Assembly: GCF_007570935.1 (NCBI RefSeq)
Contig: NZ_VLLR01000001.1
Location: forward strand, 558,001 to 622,000
Reading direction: 5' to 3'
Length of the DNA stretch: 64,000 nt
Source of the DNA: Lactobacillus sp. LL6
GTDB taxonomy: Bacteria > Bacillota > Bacilli > Lactobacillales > Lactobacillaceae
Below the pieces are notes generated by a model that saw nothing but the letters and a program-made list of their open reading frames with translations, had not been told where the DNA came from and made no database searches. Shown piece by piece: positions 36,181 through 46,352 of this stretch (its first letter is position 1; the number at the start of each line of letters is the position of its first letter). The translations under genes were made by a program, and so were the position numbers.

Positions 36181-36992
36181 TGAAAAATAAAAAAGCACTG
36201 TTTCTTATTCCGTATTATTTGTGGATTTTGCTTTTTGTAATTTTGCCAATTTTATTAATTGCCTGGTATGCCTTAACAGATAGTAATAATCACTTTACTT
36301 TAAATAATTTTGTACAATTTTTTAAAAATGGTACCTTTTTAAGGATGATGTTTAATTCATTTTGGTATGCTTTTTTGATTACATTGTTAACTTTAGTAAT
36401 TTCATATCCAGCAGCTTATTTTTTAACTAAGGTAAAAAATCAACAACTATGGCTGTTATTAATCATTTTACCTACATGGATTAATCTCTTACTTAAAGCT
36501 TATGCTTTTATTGGAATCTTGGGTAATGATGGATTAGTAAATAAATTTTTACATTTATTTGGAATTGGACCAGTAAATCTCTTGTTTACAGATTTTGCTT
36601 TTATTTTTGTTGCAACTTATATTGAAATTCCATTTATGATTTTACCAATTTATAATGCAATCAAAGAAATTAATCCAGCAGTTATTCAAGCTTCTGAAGA
36701 TTTAGGGGCTTCTCATTTTCAGACTTTCTATTATGTACTTTGGCCCCTTTCTAAGCCAGGTGTGGAAAGTGGAGTCCAAGCTATTTTTATTCCATCTTTG
36801 TCTTTATTTATGCTTACAAGGTTGATTGGCGGTAATCGCGTAATTACATTGGGAACAGCAATTGAAGAGTATTTTATGACAACAATGAATTGGAATATGG
36901 GAGCAACTATCGGGGTTATCTTAATTATTTTAATGATAATTGTTATGCTCTTAACAGGAAGCAAACGAAAGAAAAAGAGGGTTAATTTATGA
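36180..36992 (+). CDS. potB: Spermidine/putrescine ABC transporter permease
   Basis: 270 residues from GTG 36180, which shares a base with the potA stop. Six membrane helices; the EAA-type loop for ATPase contact is IQASEDLGASHFQTF (about 160-180). Partner of PotC in the membrane. Next gene overlaps by 4 bases (ATGA), typical translational coupling. Confidence 0.95.
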   Translation: MKNKKALFLIPYYLWILLFVILPILLIAWYALTDSNNHFTLNNFVQFFKNGTFLRMMFNSFWYAFLITLLTLVISYPAAYFLTKVKNQQLWLLLIILPTWINLLLKAYAFIGILGNDGLVNKFLHLFGIGPVNLLFTDFAFIFVATYIEIPFMILPIYNAIKEINPAVIQASEDLGASHFQTFYYVLWPLSKPGVESGVQAIFIPSLSLFMLTRLIGGNRVITLGTAIEEYFMTTMNWNMGATIGVILIILMIIVMLLTGSKRKKKRVNL

Positions 36993-37789
36993 GAAAAAAC
37001 GTTATAGGAAAAATATATTTAACTCTTACTTTAATTATTCTTTATGTGCCAATTTTTTATCTTATATATTTTTCTTTTTCTAGTGGAAAAAATATGAATA
37101 AGTTTGGCAAATTTACTTGGCAGCATTATCAGACTCTTTTTCAAGATAATCGTTTGCTAGCTATCTTTTTAGAAACGATTCTTTTAGCGCTGTTGTCAAG
37201 TTTGATTGCTACTATTATTGGTACAATGGGTGCATTTGCAATAGCCATGGCAAGAAAAAAATCTCAAAAGAAAACTTTGTTAAGTTTGAATAATGTGTTA
37301 ATGGTTTCTCCTGATGTAATTATAGGGGCGAGTTTTTTAATATTTTTTACTGCTTTAGGCTTTGGTCTGAATTTTGGCTCCGTCTTGCTTAGTCATATTG
37401 CGTTTTCAATACCTATTGTGGTTTTAATGGTTTTGCCACGATTAGAAGAAATGGATTTTTCTTTAATTGATGCTGCACGAGATTTGGGAGCTAATTCTTA
37501 TCAAGTTTTTAGTAGAGTAATGCTGCCTGTATTAATGCCGGGGATTTTTTCTGGATTATTTATGGCGCTAACGTATTCTTTAGATGATTTTGCAGTTACA
37601 TTTTTTGTAACCGGAAATGGTTTTTCAACTCTTTCTGTTGAAATATATTCACGAGCAAGACAAGGAATTGATTTAGAAATTAATGCTTTGAGTACAGTTA
37701 TGTTTTTATTTGTTTTAGTTTTAGTAGGAATATATTATTTTTTGACTAAACAAAAAACACGCAGAAAGATTGGAGGGTTGATTAAATGA
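36989..37789 (+). CDS. potC: Spermidine/putrescine ABC transporter permease
   Basis: 266 residues, six membrane helices. EAA-type loop LIDAARDLGANSYQVF (about 160-176) matches binding-protein-dependent permeases. Family-typical SLDDFAVTFFVTG region follows. Overlaps potB and potD by 4 bases each. Confidence 0.95.
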   Translation: MRKNVIGKIYLTLTLIILYVPIFYLIYFSFSSGKNMNKFGKFTWQHYQTLFQDNRLLAIFLETILLALLSSLIATIIGTMGAFAIAMARKKSQKKTLLSLNNVLMVSPDVIIGASFLIFFTALGFGLNFGSVLLSHIAFSIPIVVLMVLPRLEEMDFSLIDAARDLGANSYQVFSRVMLPVLMPGIFSGLFMALTYSLDDFAVTFFVTGNGFSTLSVEIYSRARQGIDLEINALSTVMFLFVLVLVGIYYFLTKQKTRRKIGGLIK

Positions 37790-38859
37790 AAAAAGTATTG
37801 TGGATTATTACTGCAATTTTACTTGCTTGCATGGGGTTAGGATATGCAGCAGTAAAGCTCGATCAGCCTGCTATCAAAACTAAAAAGCAAAATCTAATAA
37901 TTTATAATTGGGGTGATTATATAGATCCAACTCTAATTAAAAAGTTTGAAAAAAAGTATGGATATCATGTGGTTTATGAAACTTTTGATTCCAATGAAGC
38001 TATGTATACTAAAATCAAACAAGGTGGAACTGCATATGATTTAACAATTCCATCAGAATATATGGTGACTAAAATGCGAAAAGCTAAGTTGCTTGCTAAA
38101 ATTAATACTAAAAAAATTTCAAATATGAAATATATTGGAAAGAGCTTTTTGCATAAATCATTTGATCAAAATAATGATTACTCAGTACCTTATTTTTGGG
38201 GAACTTTAGGAATTGTATACAACGACAAGTTTGTTAAAAGAGGGACTATTAAAACTTGGAACAATTTATGGAATAAAAAGTATCGTCATCAGATTTTATT
38301 AGTTGATTCGGCAAGGGATGCTATGGGAATGGCGTTAGCCTCATTGGGATATTCAATGAATACAACTAGTAGCTTAAAATTGCATTTGGCTCAAACTAAG
38401 CTAGATGCTTTAGGTCCTAATATTAAAGCAATTATTTCAGATGAAATGAAAATGTATTTAGTACAAAATGAGGCAGCCGTTGGGGTAACATGGTCTGGAG
38501 AAGCTCACGAAATGATGGAGCAAAATCCTCACCTGCATTATGTAGTGCCAAGTGAGGGATCTAACTTATGGTTTGATAATTTTGTAATTCCTAAAACTGC
38601 AAAGAATAAAGAAGCAGCATATAAATTTATTAATTATATGTTGGAGCCTAAAAATGCGGCTAAGAATGCTGAATATGTGGGGTATGCGACTCCAAATATA
38701 GCAGCACAAAAATTATTACCTGAAAAAGTACGTGATGATAGACAATTTTACCCCAATCGAAATACATTAAATCATTTACAAGTATTTAAAGATTTAGGTA
38801 CTAAAAAAACTCAAGAGTATAATGATTTATTCTTAGAATTTAAAATGTATGCTCGTTAA
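37786..38859 (+). CDS. potD: Spermidine/putrescine-binding lipoprotein
   Basis: 357 residues. N-terminal hydrophobic segment with a probable lipobox (ILLACMG, Cys near 15), then a type II periplasmic-binding fold starting NLIIYNWGDYIDPTL. The acidic/aromatic ligand residues are spread through the fold (YFWGTLGIVYN, WSGEAHEM). Captures polyamines at the outer membrane face and delivers them to PotBC. Last gene of potABCD. Confidence 0.93.
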   Translation: MKKVLWIITAILLACMGLGYAAVKLDQPAIKTKKQNLIIYNWGDYIDPTLIKKFEKKYGYHVVYETFDSNEAMYTKIKQGGTAYDLTIPSEYMVTKMRKAKLLAKINTKKISNMKYIGKSFLHKSFDQNNDYSVPYFWGTLGIVYNDKFVKRGTIKTWNNLWNKKYRHQILLVDSARDAMGMALASLGYSMNTTSSLKLHLAQTKLDALGPNIKAIISDEMKMYLVQNEAAVGVTWSGEAHEMMEQNPHLHYVVPSEGSNLWFDNFVIPKTAKNKEAAYKFINYMLEPKNAAKNAEYVGYATPNIAAQKLLPEKVRDDRQFYPNRNTLNHLQVFKDLGTKKTQEYNDLFLEFKMYAR

Positions 38860-38900
38860 TAAAGAAGTTAGGTATAATTAATAGCTAGAAAGGAGAAGCT

Positions 38901-39743
38901 ATGAATTTTAACCTATCAAATGTTCTTACTTGGAATAATTTAGCAGTTATTTTAGATATTTTGATTATTTGGTATCTAGTATATCGTTTGATAATGCTTA
39001 TTAAGGGTACTAAAGCTGTTCAACTTGCTAAAGGAATTGTCTTTATTTTTATTGTAAGAATTGTTGCCGGCTTATTGCATTTGAATGCACTGACTTATAT
39101 TGTCGATCAAATAGTATCTTGGTCAGTTGTCGGAATTATTGTGATTTTTCAGCCTGAAATTAGACGTGGATTGGAAAAGCTGGGTCGCACTCCGCTTTTT
39201 GGTGGCAGAGAAGGAAATGCTCATGATGAATCGGTTAAGTTTATTAATGAGCTTGATAAGGCAATTCAGTATATGTCTAAGCGTAGAATTGGGGCTTTGA
39301 TTACAATTCAGCAAGAAACTGGTCTTGATGATTATATTGAAACTGGAATTAAACTTGATGCCGATGTAACAGGAGAATTATTGATTAATATATTTATTCC
39401 TAATACTCCTTTGCATGATGGTGCTGTAATTATTAATAAAAATCGTATTGCAGTTGCAGCTGCTTACTTGCCTTTATCAGATAGTACAATGATTCCTAAA
39501 CGTTTAGGCACTCGTCACCGGGCAGCTGTAGGAATTTCAGAGGTAACAGATGCTATTACTATCGTTGTATCTGAAGAAACTGGTGGAGTAACTATTACTC
39601 GGAATGGACGCCTGCTTTTAGATATGACACGAGAAGAATATATGAAGTATTTAACTGCGGAACTTGTACCCAAGAAAGAAAAAGATAATCGTTGGTATCA
39701 ACGACTATTTAATAAAATCTGGAAATGGGGTGCAGGCAAGTGA
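38901..39743 (+). CDS. cdaA: Membrane-bound diadenylate cyclase
   Basis: 280 residues: three N-terminal membrane helices (to about 90) and a DisA_N domain with the two catalytic motifs, DGA in TPLHDGAVII and RHR in GTRHRAAVG. Makes c-di-AMP, which controls potassium and osmolyte uptake and wall homeostasis. Start preceded by AAGGAG. In the conserved cdaA-cdaR-glmM cluster; the cdaR start overlaps its stop (GTGA). Confidence 0.97.
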   Translation: MNFNLSNVLTWNNLAVILDILIIWYLVYRLIMLIKGTKAVQLAKGIVFIFIVRIVAGLLHLNALTYIVDQIVSWSVVGIIVIFQPEIRRGLEKLGRTPLFGGREGNAHDESVKFINELDKAIQYMSKRRIGALITIQQETGLDDYIETGIKLDADVTGELLINIFIPNTPLHDGAVIINKNRIAVAAAYLPLSDSTMIPKRLGTRHRAAVGISEVTDAITIVVSEETGGVTITRNGRLLLDMTREEYMKYLTAELVPKKEKDNRWYQRLFNKIWKWGAGK

Positions 39744-40708
39744 AAAAGGATTTTTGGAGTAGACCCTGGGTCTTAAAAGTTGTGTCATTACTTATTGCTA
39801 TTTTAATTGTAGTTTATATTGACTCTACCCAACCTGGATTTTTAACTCAAGGAGAAAATAAGGTCACTCAGCAAACCGCTAGTGAAACTCAAACTGTAAA
39901 GATTCCTCTACAAGTTTCAGTTGATACTGATAAGTATTATGTGGTAGGCTATCCTGAAAAGGTAAGTGTAACTTTGGAAGGTTCTAATGCCTTAGTTACC
40001 TCAGCTGTTAATACACAGAATTTTCGTGCTTATATTGATTTAACCCATAAAAAAATCGGTAAGCATACTGTTAAGGTTCAGATTAGTGGTTTAAGCAATC
40101 AATTGTCATATTCAGTTAATCCTAAAACTGTAAATATTGATATTGAAAAAAGAAAATCAACTACTATGCCTGTTCAAATAGAGTATAATAAAAATGCTGT
40201 GGCAAATGGTTATAAAGTTGGTAAGACTTCTGTAAATCCACAAAAAGTTGAAGTAACAGGAGCAAATGCAGAGGTCAATCAAATTGATCAAATAGTTGCA
40301 AAAGCTGACTTACCTAATAATATTGACCATGATTATGAACGCCAAGTAATTTTGCAAGCCTTGGATAAACGAGGTCATCAATTGAATGTTGTTATTCAAC
40401 CGTCAACTGCAAAGGTGACAGTTCCTATTTCAATTGCTAGCAAGAAAGTAAAGATTGATTTAGACTCCAAGAATGAAGAAAGTAATAAAGTTTATTCCGT
40501 TACCGCAAGAAGTGACGAAGTAACTTTATTTGGTGATAAAGAAAAATTGGCAAAAATTAATCGTTTGAAAGTTGCTGTTGATTTGCATAATGTAGATTCT
40601 TCAACAACTAAGGCAGTTCCGATCAAATTACCAGCTGGAGTAGTGCGATCAGATCCAAGTGGCGTGATAGTTCAAATTAAGGTAAAAGATGCGTCAACTG
40701 CAAAATAA
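39740..40708 (+). CDS. cdaR: CdaA regulator, YbbR-domain protein
   Basis: 322 residues from GTG 39740, overlapping the cdaA stop by 4 bases; an ATG at 39725 would extend further into cdaA and is less likely. One N-terminal membrane helix (WVLKVVSLLIAILIVVYI) then about three YbbR repeats on the outside. Binds and modulates CdaA. glmM follows after 37 bases. Confidence 0.93.
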   Translation: MKKDFWSRPWVLKVVSLLIAILIVVYIDSTQPGFLTQGENKVTQQTASETQTVKIPLQVSVDTDKYYVVGYPEKVSVTLEGSNALVTSAVNTQNFRAYIDLTHKKIGKHTVKVQISGLSNQLSYSVNPKTVNIDIEKRKSTTMPVQIEYNKNAVANGYKVGKTSVNPQKVEVTGANAEVNQIDQIVAKADLPNNIDHDYERQVILQALDKRGHQLNVVIQPSTAKVTVPISIASKKVKIDLDSKNEESNKVYSVTARSDEVTLFGDKEKLAKINRLKVAVDLHNVDSSTTKAVPIKLPAGVVRSDPSGVIVQIKVKDASTAK

Positions 40709-40745
40709 AAATAGAAAAGTTATTTTAAAGAGAGGTTATTTTTAA

Positions 40746-42098
40746 ATGTTAAAGTATTTTGGAACTGATGGTGTACGTGGAGAAGCTAATAAAGGTTTAA
40801 CCCCTGAAATGGCTTTTAAATTAGGTCGTGATGGAGGTTACGTATTAACTAAGGAAAAAGATAATGGAGAACAAGCTAAAGTATTAGTATCTCGTGATAC
40901 TCGTATTTCTGGTCAAATGCTTGAATATGCATTGATTTCAGGTCTTCTTTCAGTAGGGATTGAAGTTCTTGAAGTTGGTGTGATTTCTACTCCAGGTCTT
41001 TCTTATTTGGTGCGTGCTCAAGGTGCTGATGCAGGTATACAAATTTCAGCTTCTCATAATCCTGTAGAAGATAATGGTATTAAGTTCTTTGGTAGCGACG
41101 GATTAAAGCTTTCAGATGCGATGGAAGAAGAAATTGAAAAATTAATTGATGCTGAAGAAGATATTTTGCCAAGACCATCTGCAGAAGGGTTAGGTGTAGT
41201 AACTGATTTCCAAGAAGGTAGCTCTAAGTACTTGCAATTCATTAAAAATACTATTCCAGAAGATTTAAGTGGTATTAAAGTAGTTATTGATGGTGCTAAT
41301 GGTGCAGCAAGTGACCTCATTTCTAGATTATTTGCTGACTGTGGCGTAGACTTTACTACTATTGCTACTCACCCTAATGGTTTAAACATTAATGATCATG
41401 TTGGTGCAACTCATACTAAGAGATTGCAAGAAGAAGTAGTTAAGCAAGGTGCCCAACTTGGCTTAGCTTTTGATGGGGATGCAGATCGTTGTATTGCCGT
41501 TGATGAAAATGGTAATGAAGTTGACGGTGACCATATTATGTATGTAATTGGTACTTATCTTGCAGACCATGGTCGTCTTAAGAAAAATACTATCGTAACT
41601 ACTGTTATGAGTAATTTAGGTTTTACTAAAGCCCTTGAAAGAAAAGGTCTCAAAAATGTTCGTACTCAAGTTGGTGACCGTTATGTTTCAGAAGAAATGC
41701 GCGCTAACGGTTACAACTTAGGTGGTGAACAATCAGGACATGTTATTATGACTGATTATCATAATACTGGTGATGGAATGCTTACTGGACTCCACTTAAT
41801 GCTAGTTATGAAGAAGACCGGTAAGAGTTTATCAGAATTGTTAGAAGACTTTAAAGAATACCCACAATGTTTAGTCAATGTTCCAGTAAAGGACAAAAAG
41901 AGTTGGAAAGAGCATCAAGCAATTCTTAATGTTATTAAAGAAGTCGAAGATGATATGGGGGGAGATGGTCGAGTATTAGTTCGTCCATCCGGTACTCAAG
42001 ACTTGCTTCGTGTAATGGCAGAAGGTCCAACTCAAGAAGAAACTGATGCATATGTTGATCGTATTGTTAAGGTTGTAAAAGAAGAAATGGGCAAATAA
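40746..42098 (+). CDS. glmM: Phosphoglucosamine mutase
   Basis: 450 residues. Converts glucosamine-6-phosphate to glucosamine-1-phosphate for UDP-GlcNAc. Active-site phosphoserine in [12 protein letters not shown] (about 98-109), metal loop DGDADRC (about 240-246), sugar loop GGEQSGH and C-terminal RPSGTQD. In other Gram-positives GlmM also binds and inhibits CdaA, in line with the operon. Confidence 0.98.
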   Translation: MLKYFGTDGVRGEANKGLTPEMAFKLGRDGGYVLTKEKDNGEQAKVLVSRDTRISGQMLEYALISGLLSVGIEVLEVGVISTPGLSYLVRAQGADAGIQISASHNPVEDNGIKFFGSDGLKLSDAMEEEIEKLIDAEEDILPRPSAEGLGVVTDFQEGSSKYLQFIKNTIPEDLSGIKVVIDGANGAASDLISRLFADCGVDFTTIATHPNGLNINDHVGATHTKRLQEEVVKQGAQLGLAFDGDADRCIAVDENGNEVDGDHIMYVIGTYLADHGRLKKNTIVTTVMSNLGFTKALERKGLKNVRTQVGDRYVSEEMRANGYNLGGEQSGHVIMTDYHNTGDGMLTGLHLMLVMKKTGKSLSELLEDFKEYPQCLVNVPVKDKKSWKEHQAILNVIKEVEDDMGGDGRVLVRPSGTQDLLRVMAEGPTQEETDAYVDRIVKVVKEEMGK

Positions 42099-42117
42099 TT
42101 AGGTTATATTAAGTAAT

Positions 42118-42146
42118 AGATTCAGATTTTTTCTGAATCTATTTTT
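42118..42146 (+). terminator. Terminator after glmM
   Basis: 9-bp stem AGATTCAGA / TCTGAATCT, T-rich loop, then ATTTTTT. Confidence 0.88.
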
Positions 42147-42184
42147 TCATGTTAAAATAATAGACCAATTTTAGAAGTTTATTC

Positions 42185-42213
42185 TTGACCGATTTTATAA
42201 AAAGAGCTATGAT
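42185..42213 (+). promoter_or_regulatory. Promoter of glmS
   Basis: TTGACC (42185-42190), 17-base spacer, TATGAT (42208-42213). Leader is about 60 bases and too short for a glmS ribozyme. Confidence 0.8.
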
Positions 42214-42281
42214 TGCACTTGTAACAATAAATATTAACTAGTCCATTCGTATGAATTGCGCTAGACCAAAGGAGAAAAATT

Positions 42282-44093
42282 ATGTGCGGAATTGTTGGTG
42301 TTGTTGGCAAACCAGCTAGAGATATTATTTTAAACGGCTTAACCAATCTTGAATATCGTGGTTACGATTCAGCTGGTATTTACTTAAATGATTTGAATGG
42401 TCATGAATATTTAACTAAGGCTGTTGGTCGTATTTCAAACTTAAAAGAAAAACTTACTCCTGAGGAGCAAGGTGTAGTAGGTATTGGTCATACTCGTTGG
42501 GCTACTCATGGGCAACCAACTGTTGACAATGCTCACCCTCATTTTGATGAAACTAAGCGCTTTTACTTAGTTCACAATGGTGTTATTGAAAATTACACTG
42601 AACTAAAAGAAAAGTATCTCCAAGGTGTAAAATTCAATTCAGATACTGATACTGAAGTTGTTGTCCAACTTATTAGCAAGATTGCTCGTGATAAAAACTT
42701 AGATGGTTTTTCTGCATTTAAAGAAGCCTTAAAGCTTGTTAAGGGTTCTTATGCATTTTTATTGATTGATAATACTGAACCAGATCATGTATTTATTGCA
42801 AAGAACAAATCACCAATGATGCTTGGACTTGGGGATGGTTTTAATATTATTGCTTCAGATGCAATTTCTGTTTTAGACCAAACTAAGACTTTTGTTGATC
42901 TTCAAGATGGTGATGTAGGTGATATTACTAAGGATTCATACACTATTGAAAATGTTGACGGTGAAAAACAAACTCGTGAACCACATGTCTTAAATATTGA
43001 TCCTAATGCTGCCTCAAAAGGTGCTTATGAATTCTACATGCTTAAAGAGATTGATGAACAACCAGGTGTTATGCGTCACTTGTCACAAGATTATTTAGAT
43101 AAGGATGGTCACCCAATTGTTGATAAGGACATTGTAGATGCAATGTCTAAAGCAGACCGTCTTTACATTTTTGCTGCAGGTACAAGTTACCATGCAGGTC
43201 TTGTAGGTAAGGCATTGTTTGAAGAATTTACTGGTATTCCTACTGAAGTTGGATATGCTAGTGAAGCAGGTTACCACTTCCCAATGATGAGTAAGAATCC
43301 TTTCTTTATTTTCTTATCACAATCTGGTGAAACTGCTGACTCACGCGTTGTTTTAAAAGAAGCTAACAAGAGAGGCATTCCTTCACTTACTATGACAAAT
43401 GTTGAAGGTTCAACTTTATCACGTGAAGCTACCTACACTATGCTTTTAGAAGCTGGTCCAGAAATTGCTGTTGCTTCAACCAAGGCTTATACTGCACAAG
43501 TTGCTCTTCAAGCTATTTTGGCAAAAGCAATCGGTGAAAACTTAGCAAATCCAAATGCTAGAAACTTTACAGTAAAAGAAGATTTAGCACTTGCTGCTGA
43601 AGGTATGCAACAAATTGTTGACGGTAAAGAAAAAATTAAAGAATTAGCTGATAAATACTTGGTACCATCAAGAAATGCTTTCTACATTGGTCGTGGAATT
43701 GATCATGCTGTTGCTCTTGAAGGTGCACTTAAGCTTAAAGAAGTATCATATATTCAAACTGAAGGTTTTGCTGCGGCAGAACTTAAGCACGGAACTATTT
43801 CTCTTATTGAAAAGGGAACTCCAGTTATTGCTTTAATTAATGATCCAATAACAGCAGATCTTACTCGTGGAAATATTCAAGAAGTTGCTTCTCGTGGTGC
43901 TAGTGTAATTACTATTGTAGCTAAAGATTTAGCAAAAGAAGGCGATACTTTGGTATTACCAAATATTGACTACTTCTTATCACCACTTTTGAGCGTTGTT
44001 CCAACCCAACTTTTGGCATATTACGCTTCAAAAGATAAAGGCTTAGACGTTGATAAGCCTCGTAACTTGGCTAAGAGTGTAACTGTTGAATAA
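42282..44093 (+). CDS. glmS: Glutamine:fructose-6-phosphate aminotransferase
   Basis: 603 residues. N-terminal class II glutamine amidotransferase with catalytic Cys2 (MCGIVGVVG) and two C-terminal SIS sugar-isomerase domains (about 285-420 and 455-590), ending in KPRNLAKSVTVE. First committed step of amino-sugar synthesis. A sigma-A promoter lies upstream and a terminator downstream, so it is a single-gene unit next to glmM. No ribozyme leader. Confidence 0.98.
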   Translation: MCGIVGVVGKPARDIILNGLTNLEYRGYDSAGIYLNDLNGHEYLTKAVGRISNLKEKLTPEEQGVVGIGHTRWATHGQPTVDNAHPHFDETKRFYLVHNGVIENYTELKEKYLQGVKFNSDTDTEVVVQLISKIARDKNLDGFSAFKEALKLVKGSYAFLLIDNTEPDHVFIAKNKSPMMLGLGDGFNIIASDAISVLDQTKTFVDLQDGDVGDITKDSYTIENVDGEKQTREPHVLNIDPNAASKGAYEFYMLKEIDEQPGVMRHLSQDYLDKDGHPIVDKDIVDAMSKADRLYIFAAGTSYHAGLVGKALFEEFTGIPTEVGYASEAGYHFPMMSKNPFFIFLSQSGETADSRVVLKEANKRGIPSLTMTNVEGSTLSREATYTMLLEAGPEIAVASTKAYTAQVALQAILAKAIGENLANPNARNFTVKEDLALAAEGMQQIVDGKEKIKELADKYLVPSRNAFYIGRGIDHAVALEGALKLKEVSYIQTEGFAAAELKHGTISLIEKGTPVIALINDPITADLTRGNIQEVASRGASVITIVAKDLAKEGDTLVLPNIDYFLSPLLSVVPTQLLAYYASKDKGLDVDKPRNLAKSVTVE

Positions 44094-44111
44094 TTAATAA
44101 TATATCTTTTT

Positions 44112-44146
44112 AAGAAGGTAGGTTTAAAGACCTGCCTTCTTTTTTG
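44112..44146 (+). terminator. Terminator after glmS
   Basis: 12-bp stem AAGAAGGTAGGT / ACCTGCCTTCTT with one G-U pair, then T6. Confidence 0.9.
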
Positions 44147-44182
44147 TATAATTGAAGAAAACGGTTTTATGGAGTTATAGTT

Positions 44183-46231
44183 ATGATACTTACACAAAGA
44201 CAAAAAGATATTCTTTTACTATTTTTAACAAATCGGGAAGTAAGTGTAAAAGAAATTGAAAAAAGAGCAAATATTAGCAGAAGGACAGTCTATCGAGAAT
44301 TTAATGAACTTAGACCAATTTTAGCTCAAGAAAAATTAGAATTAGCAAGTAAAAAGCGAAATTATACTTTAGTGGGAGATAAAAAATCACTAAAGAAGCT
44401 GCAAACTTTACTTAAAACTACAAAAAGCCAAGTGATTTTAGATATTGAACAAAGAAAAAATGCTCTAGTTAGTAAACTCTTGTTAGCTGATCAGCCTCAA
44501 AAAATAATTAATTTAGCAATGGATCTTCAGGTAAGTGAAGCAACTATTCAAAATGATCTTAATACTATAGAAGGAATTCTTAACGAATATAAAATTACAC
44601 TCTTACGAAAACCAGGTGTTGGAGTAGCTATAAAGAGCTTAGAAAGCCAAAGAAGACAAGTTTTAGTAGGAATTCTGTTAAATGAAATTAATGATTATGA
44701 TTTTTTTCATTATTTAAGTAAAACCGAAAGAATGGCTAATAATTTCTTTTTACAATTATTTCCTAAAAATCTTCTTTTAACAGTTAAAAATTTACTAGAA
44801 GAAACTGTTTTTCCTAGTATTAGTTTAGATTCTGATCATCAGATTATAGAATTGATATTGTCATTTGTGGTTTCAATTATGCGAATTAAACAAGGTTTTT
44901 CAATTGAAAATATTAAGCCAACTGTTGATTCGCTCAAGTATCAGGGATTAGTATTTAAATTTATGGCAAAATTTGCTGCTAAAACTGATTTAAATATTGA
45001 ACAAACTGATATTATCTACTTGGCTAATAAAATTATGGCATGTGATAACACTCAAATTGATTTTTCTTATGATAGTGATTATAAGATTACAACTTCAATT
45101 AAAGTTAAAAAATTTGTAGAAATTGTTTCTGAGCAGGTGCATTGGAACTTTCAAAAAAATCCAAATTTTATCAAACGACTTAATCACCATATAATGAGTT
45201 TAATAAATCATCAAGTAGTATCTTTGCCGAATACTAAAATCGAGACCTTGGTAGGTTTAAGTAAAAAATTCAAAAAATTATATATAGCAATTGAAAATGC
45301 ATGGAACAAAGAATTTATTGAAAATAAAATTACAAAGTCTGAAATGCAATTGTTATTGCTGTATTTTGCAAATGAATATACTAGTGCAAAAAATAACCAA
45401 CAAATTAATGCTTTGGTTATTTGTGAGAATGGTATTGGTACGTCTGCAATTTTACGAGCACGATTAAAACAAGAATTACCTGAAATTAAAAATATTGATT
45501 TGAGCAAAGTAGCAGATTTAGCCAATGAAAATTTACAAAAATATGATTTGATTCTGTCCACGCTAGAATTAAAGGGATTTTCTAGAAAGTACTTATTAGT
45601 AAGTCCGCTTTTGTTAAACGATGAAATTAATCGAATAAAGAACTATTTGAAAGAATATGAACGAAAATTTCCAATCGTAGAAAATAAAAGAAAGAAGCAA
45701 GACTTTACCCATTCAACGGAAAAACTAGTGAAAATTTCAATTGGAACTTTATTTTGTACAGAATTAGTGAATAATATTAAAGTTACTAAGCTAAAAAATA
45801 ATTCTACGGATTTAATTGCAGTGGTTCAAGAATGTTTGGCCCATACTAAAGGGGTGATTAGACGTCAGCAACCAATTGCTAAAAAGATCTTAAAACGAAT
45901 AAGATTAGCTCCAGTAGGGATTCCTAATAGTCAGTTAGCACTTTTACATACAAGTGATAAACATGTTAAAAAATGCACATTCTTACTTTTTGATTTGGAT
46001 AATAAGTTAACGATGAAATCGATGGATCATGCTGAAATTCAGGTTAAAAGAGTCTTATTAATGTTAGGACCCGCTAAAATGTCATCTTTGGAACAGGAAG
46101 TCATGAGTATGATTTCAAGTATGATCATTATGAATGATGAAAATTTACAATTGTTTACTGAGGGAAATCAAGCAGAAATCAAAGATGCAGTTTCGGCACA
46201 ATATTTATATGAACTAAATAATAAAATTTAA
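44183..46231 (+). CDS. mtlR: PRD-domain mannitol operon activator MtlR
   Basis: 682 residues. N-terminal helix-turn-helix (ISRRTVYREFNEL near 30-45) and a second one (about 95-150), two PTS regulation domains (about 190-400), an EIIB-like domain with Cys near 413 (VICENGIGTS), and an EIIA-like domain (about 525-680) with His in LALLHTSD. Phosphorylation of these sites by PTS proteins sets activity according to mannitol and glucose. It sits directly before mtlAFD but has its own terminator, so the structural genes use the promoter at 46291. Confidence 0.92.
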   Translation: MILTQRQKDILLLFLTNREVSVKEIEKRANISRRTVYREFNELRPILAQEKLELASKKRNYTLVGDKKSLKKLQTLLKTTKSQVILDIEQRKNALVSKLLLADQPQKIINLAMDLQVSEATIQNDLNTIEGILNEYKITLLRKPGVGVAIKSLESQRRQVLVGILLNEINDYDFFHYLSKTERMANNFFLQLFPKNLLLTVKNLLEETVFPSISLDSDHQIIELILSFVVSIMRIKQGFSIENIKPTVDSLKYQGLVFKFMAKFAAKTDLNIEQTDIIYLANKIMACDNTQIDFSYDSDYKITTSIKVKKFVEIVSEQVHWNFQKNPNFIKRLNHHIMSLINHQVVSLPNTKIETLVGLSKKFKKLYIAIENAWNKEFIENKITKSEMQLLLLYFANEYTSAKNNQQINALVICENGIGTSAILRARLKQELPEIKNIDLSKVADLANENLQKYDLILSTLELKGFSRKYLLVSPLLLNDEINRIKNYLKEYERKFPIVENKRKKQDFTHSTEKLVKISIGTLFCTELVNNIKVTKLKNNSTDLIAVVQECLAHTKGVIRRQQPIAKKILKRIRLAPVGIPNSQLALLHTSDKHVKKCTFLLFDLDNKLTMKSMDHAEIQVKRVLLMLGPAKMSSLEQEVMSMISSMIIMNDENLQLFTEGNQAEIKDAVSAQYLYELNNKI

Positions 46232-46245
46232 GTGAATTGATGAGC

Positions 46246-46283
46246 AAACTCTGGCACTGAAAGCGGTGCCAGAGTTTTATTTT
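46246..46283 (+). terminator. Terminator after mtlR
   Basis: 12-bp stem AAACTCTGGCAC / GTGCCAGAGTTT, loop of 8, then T-rich tail. Confidence 0.9.
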
Positions 46284-46290
46284 CATTTCA

Positions 46291-46319
46291 TTGTAAACGG
46301 TTACACTTTGCTTTACGAT
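46291..46319 (+). promoter_or_regulatory. Promoter of mtlAFD
   Basis: TTGTAA (46291-46296), 17-base spacer, TACGAT (46314-46319). Weak elements, as expected for an activator-dependent promoter; the -35 lies inside the cre site. Confidence 0.5.
46292..46305. promoter_or_regulatory. cre site (CcpA operator) of mtlAFD
   Basis: TGTAAACGGTTACA matches TGWAANCGNTNWCA at all 14 positions and overlaps the predicted -35, so CcpA should block the promoter when glucose is present. Confidence 0.85.
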
Positions 46320-46352
46320 AAATATGTAAGTTAAGAGAGGAGAGAATGATTC

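Noticed and set aside
42220-42281. glmS ribozyme in the glmS leader
   Set aside because: The leader is only about 60 bases from the predicted start and lacks the ribozyme core; the known element needs well over 100 bases.
45211-45561. 116-residue minus-strand ORF inside mtlR
   Set aside because: Antisense to the EIIB region of mtlR; no family resemblance.
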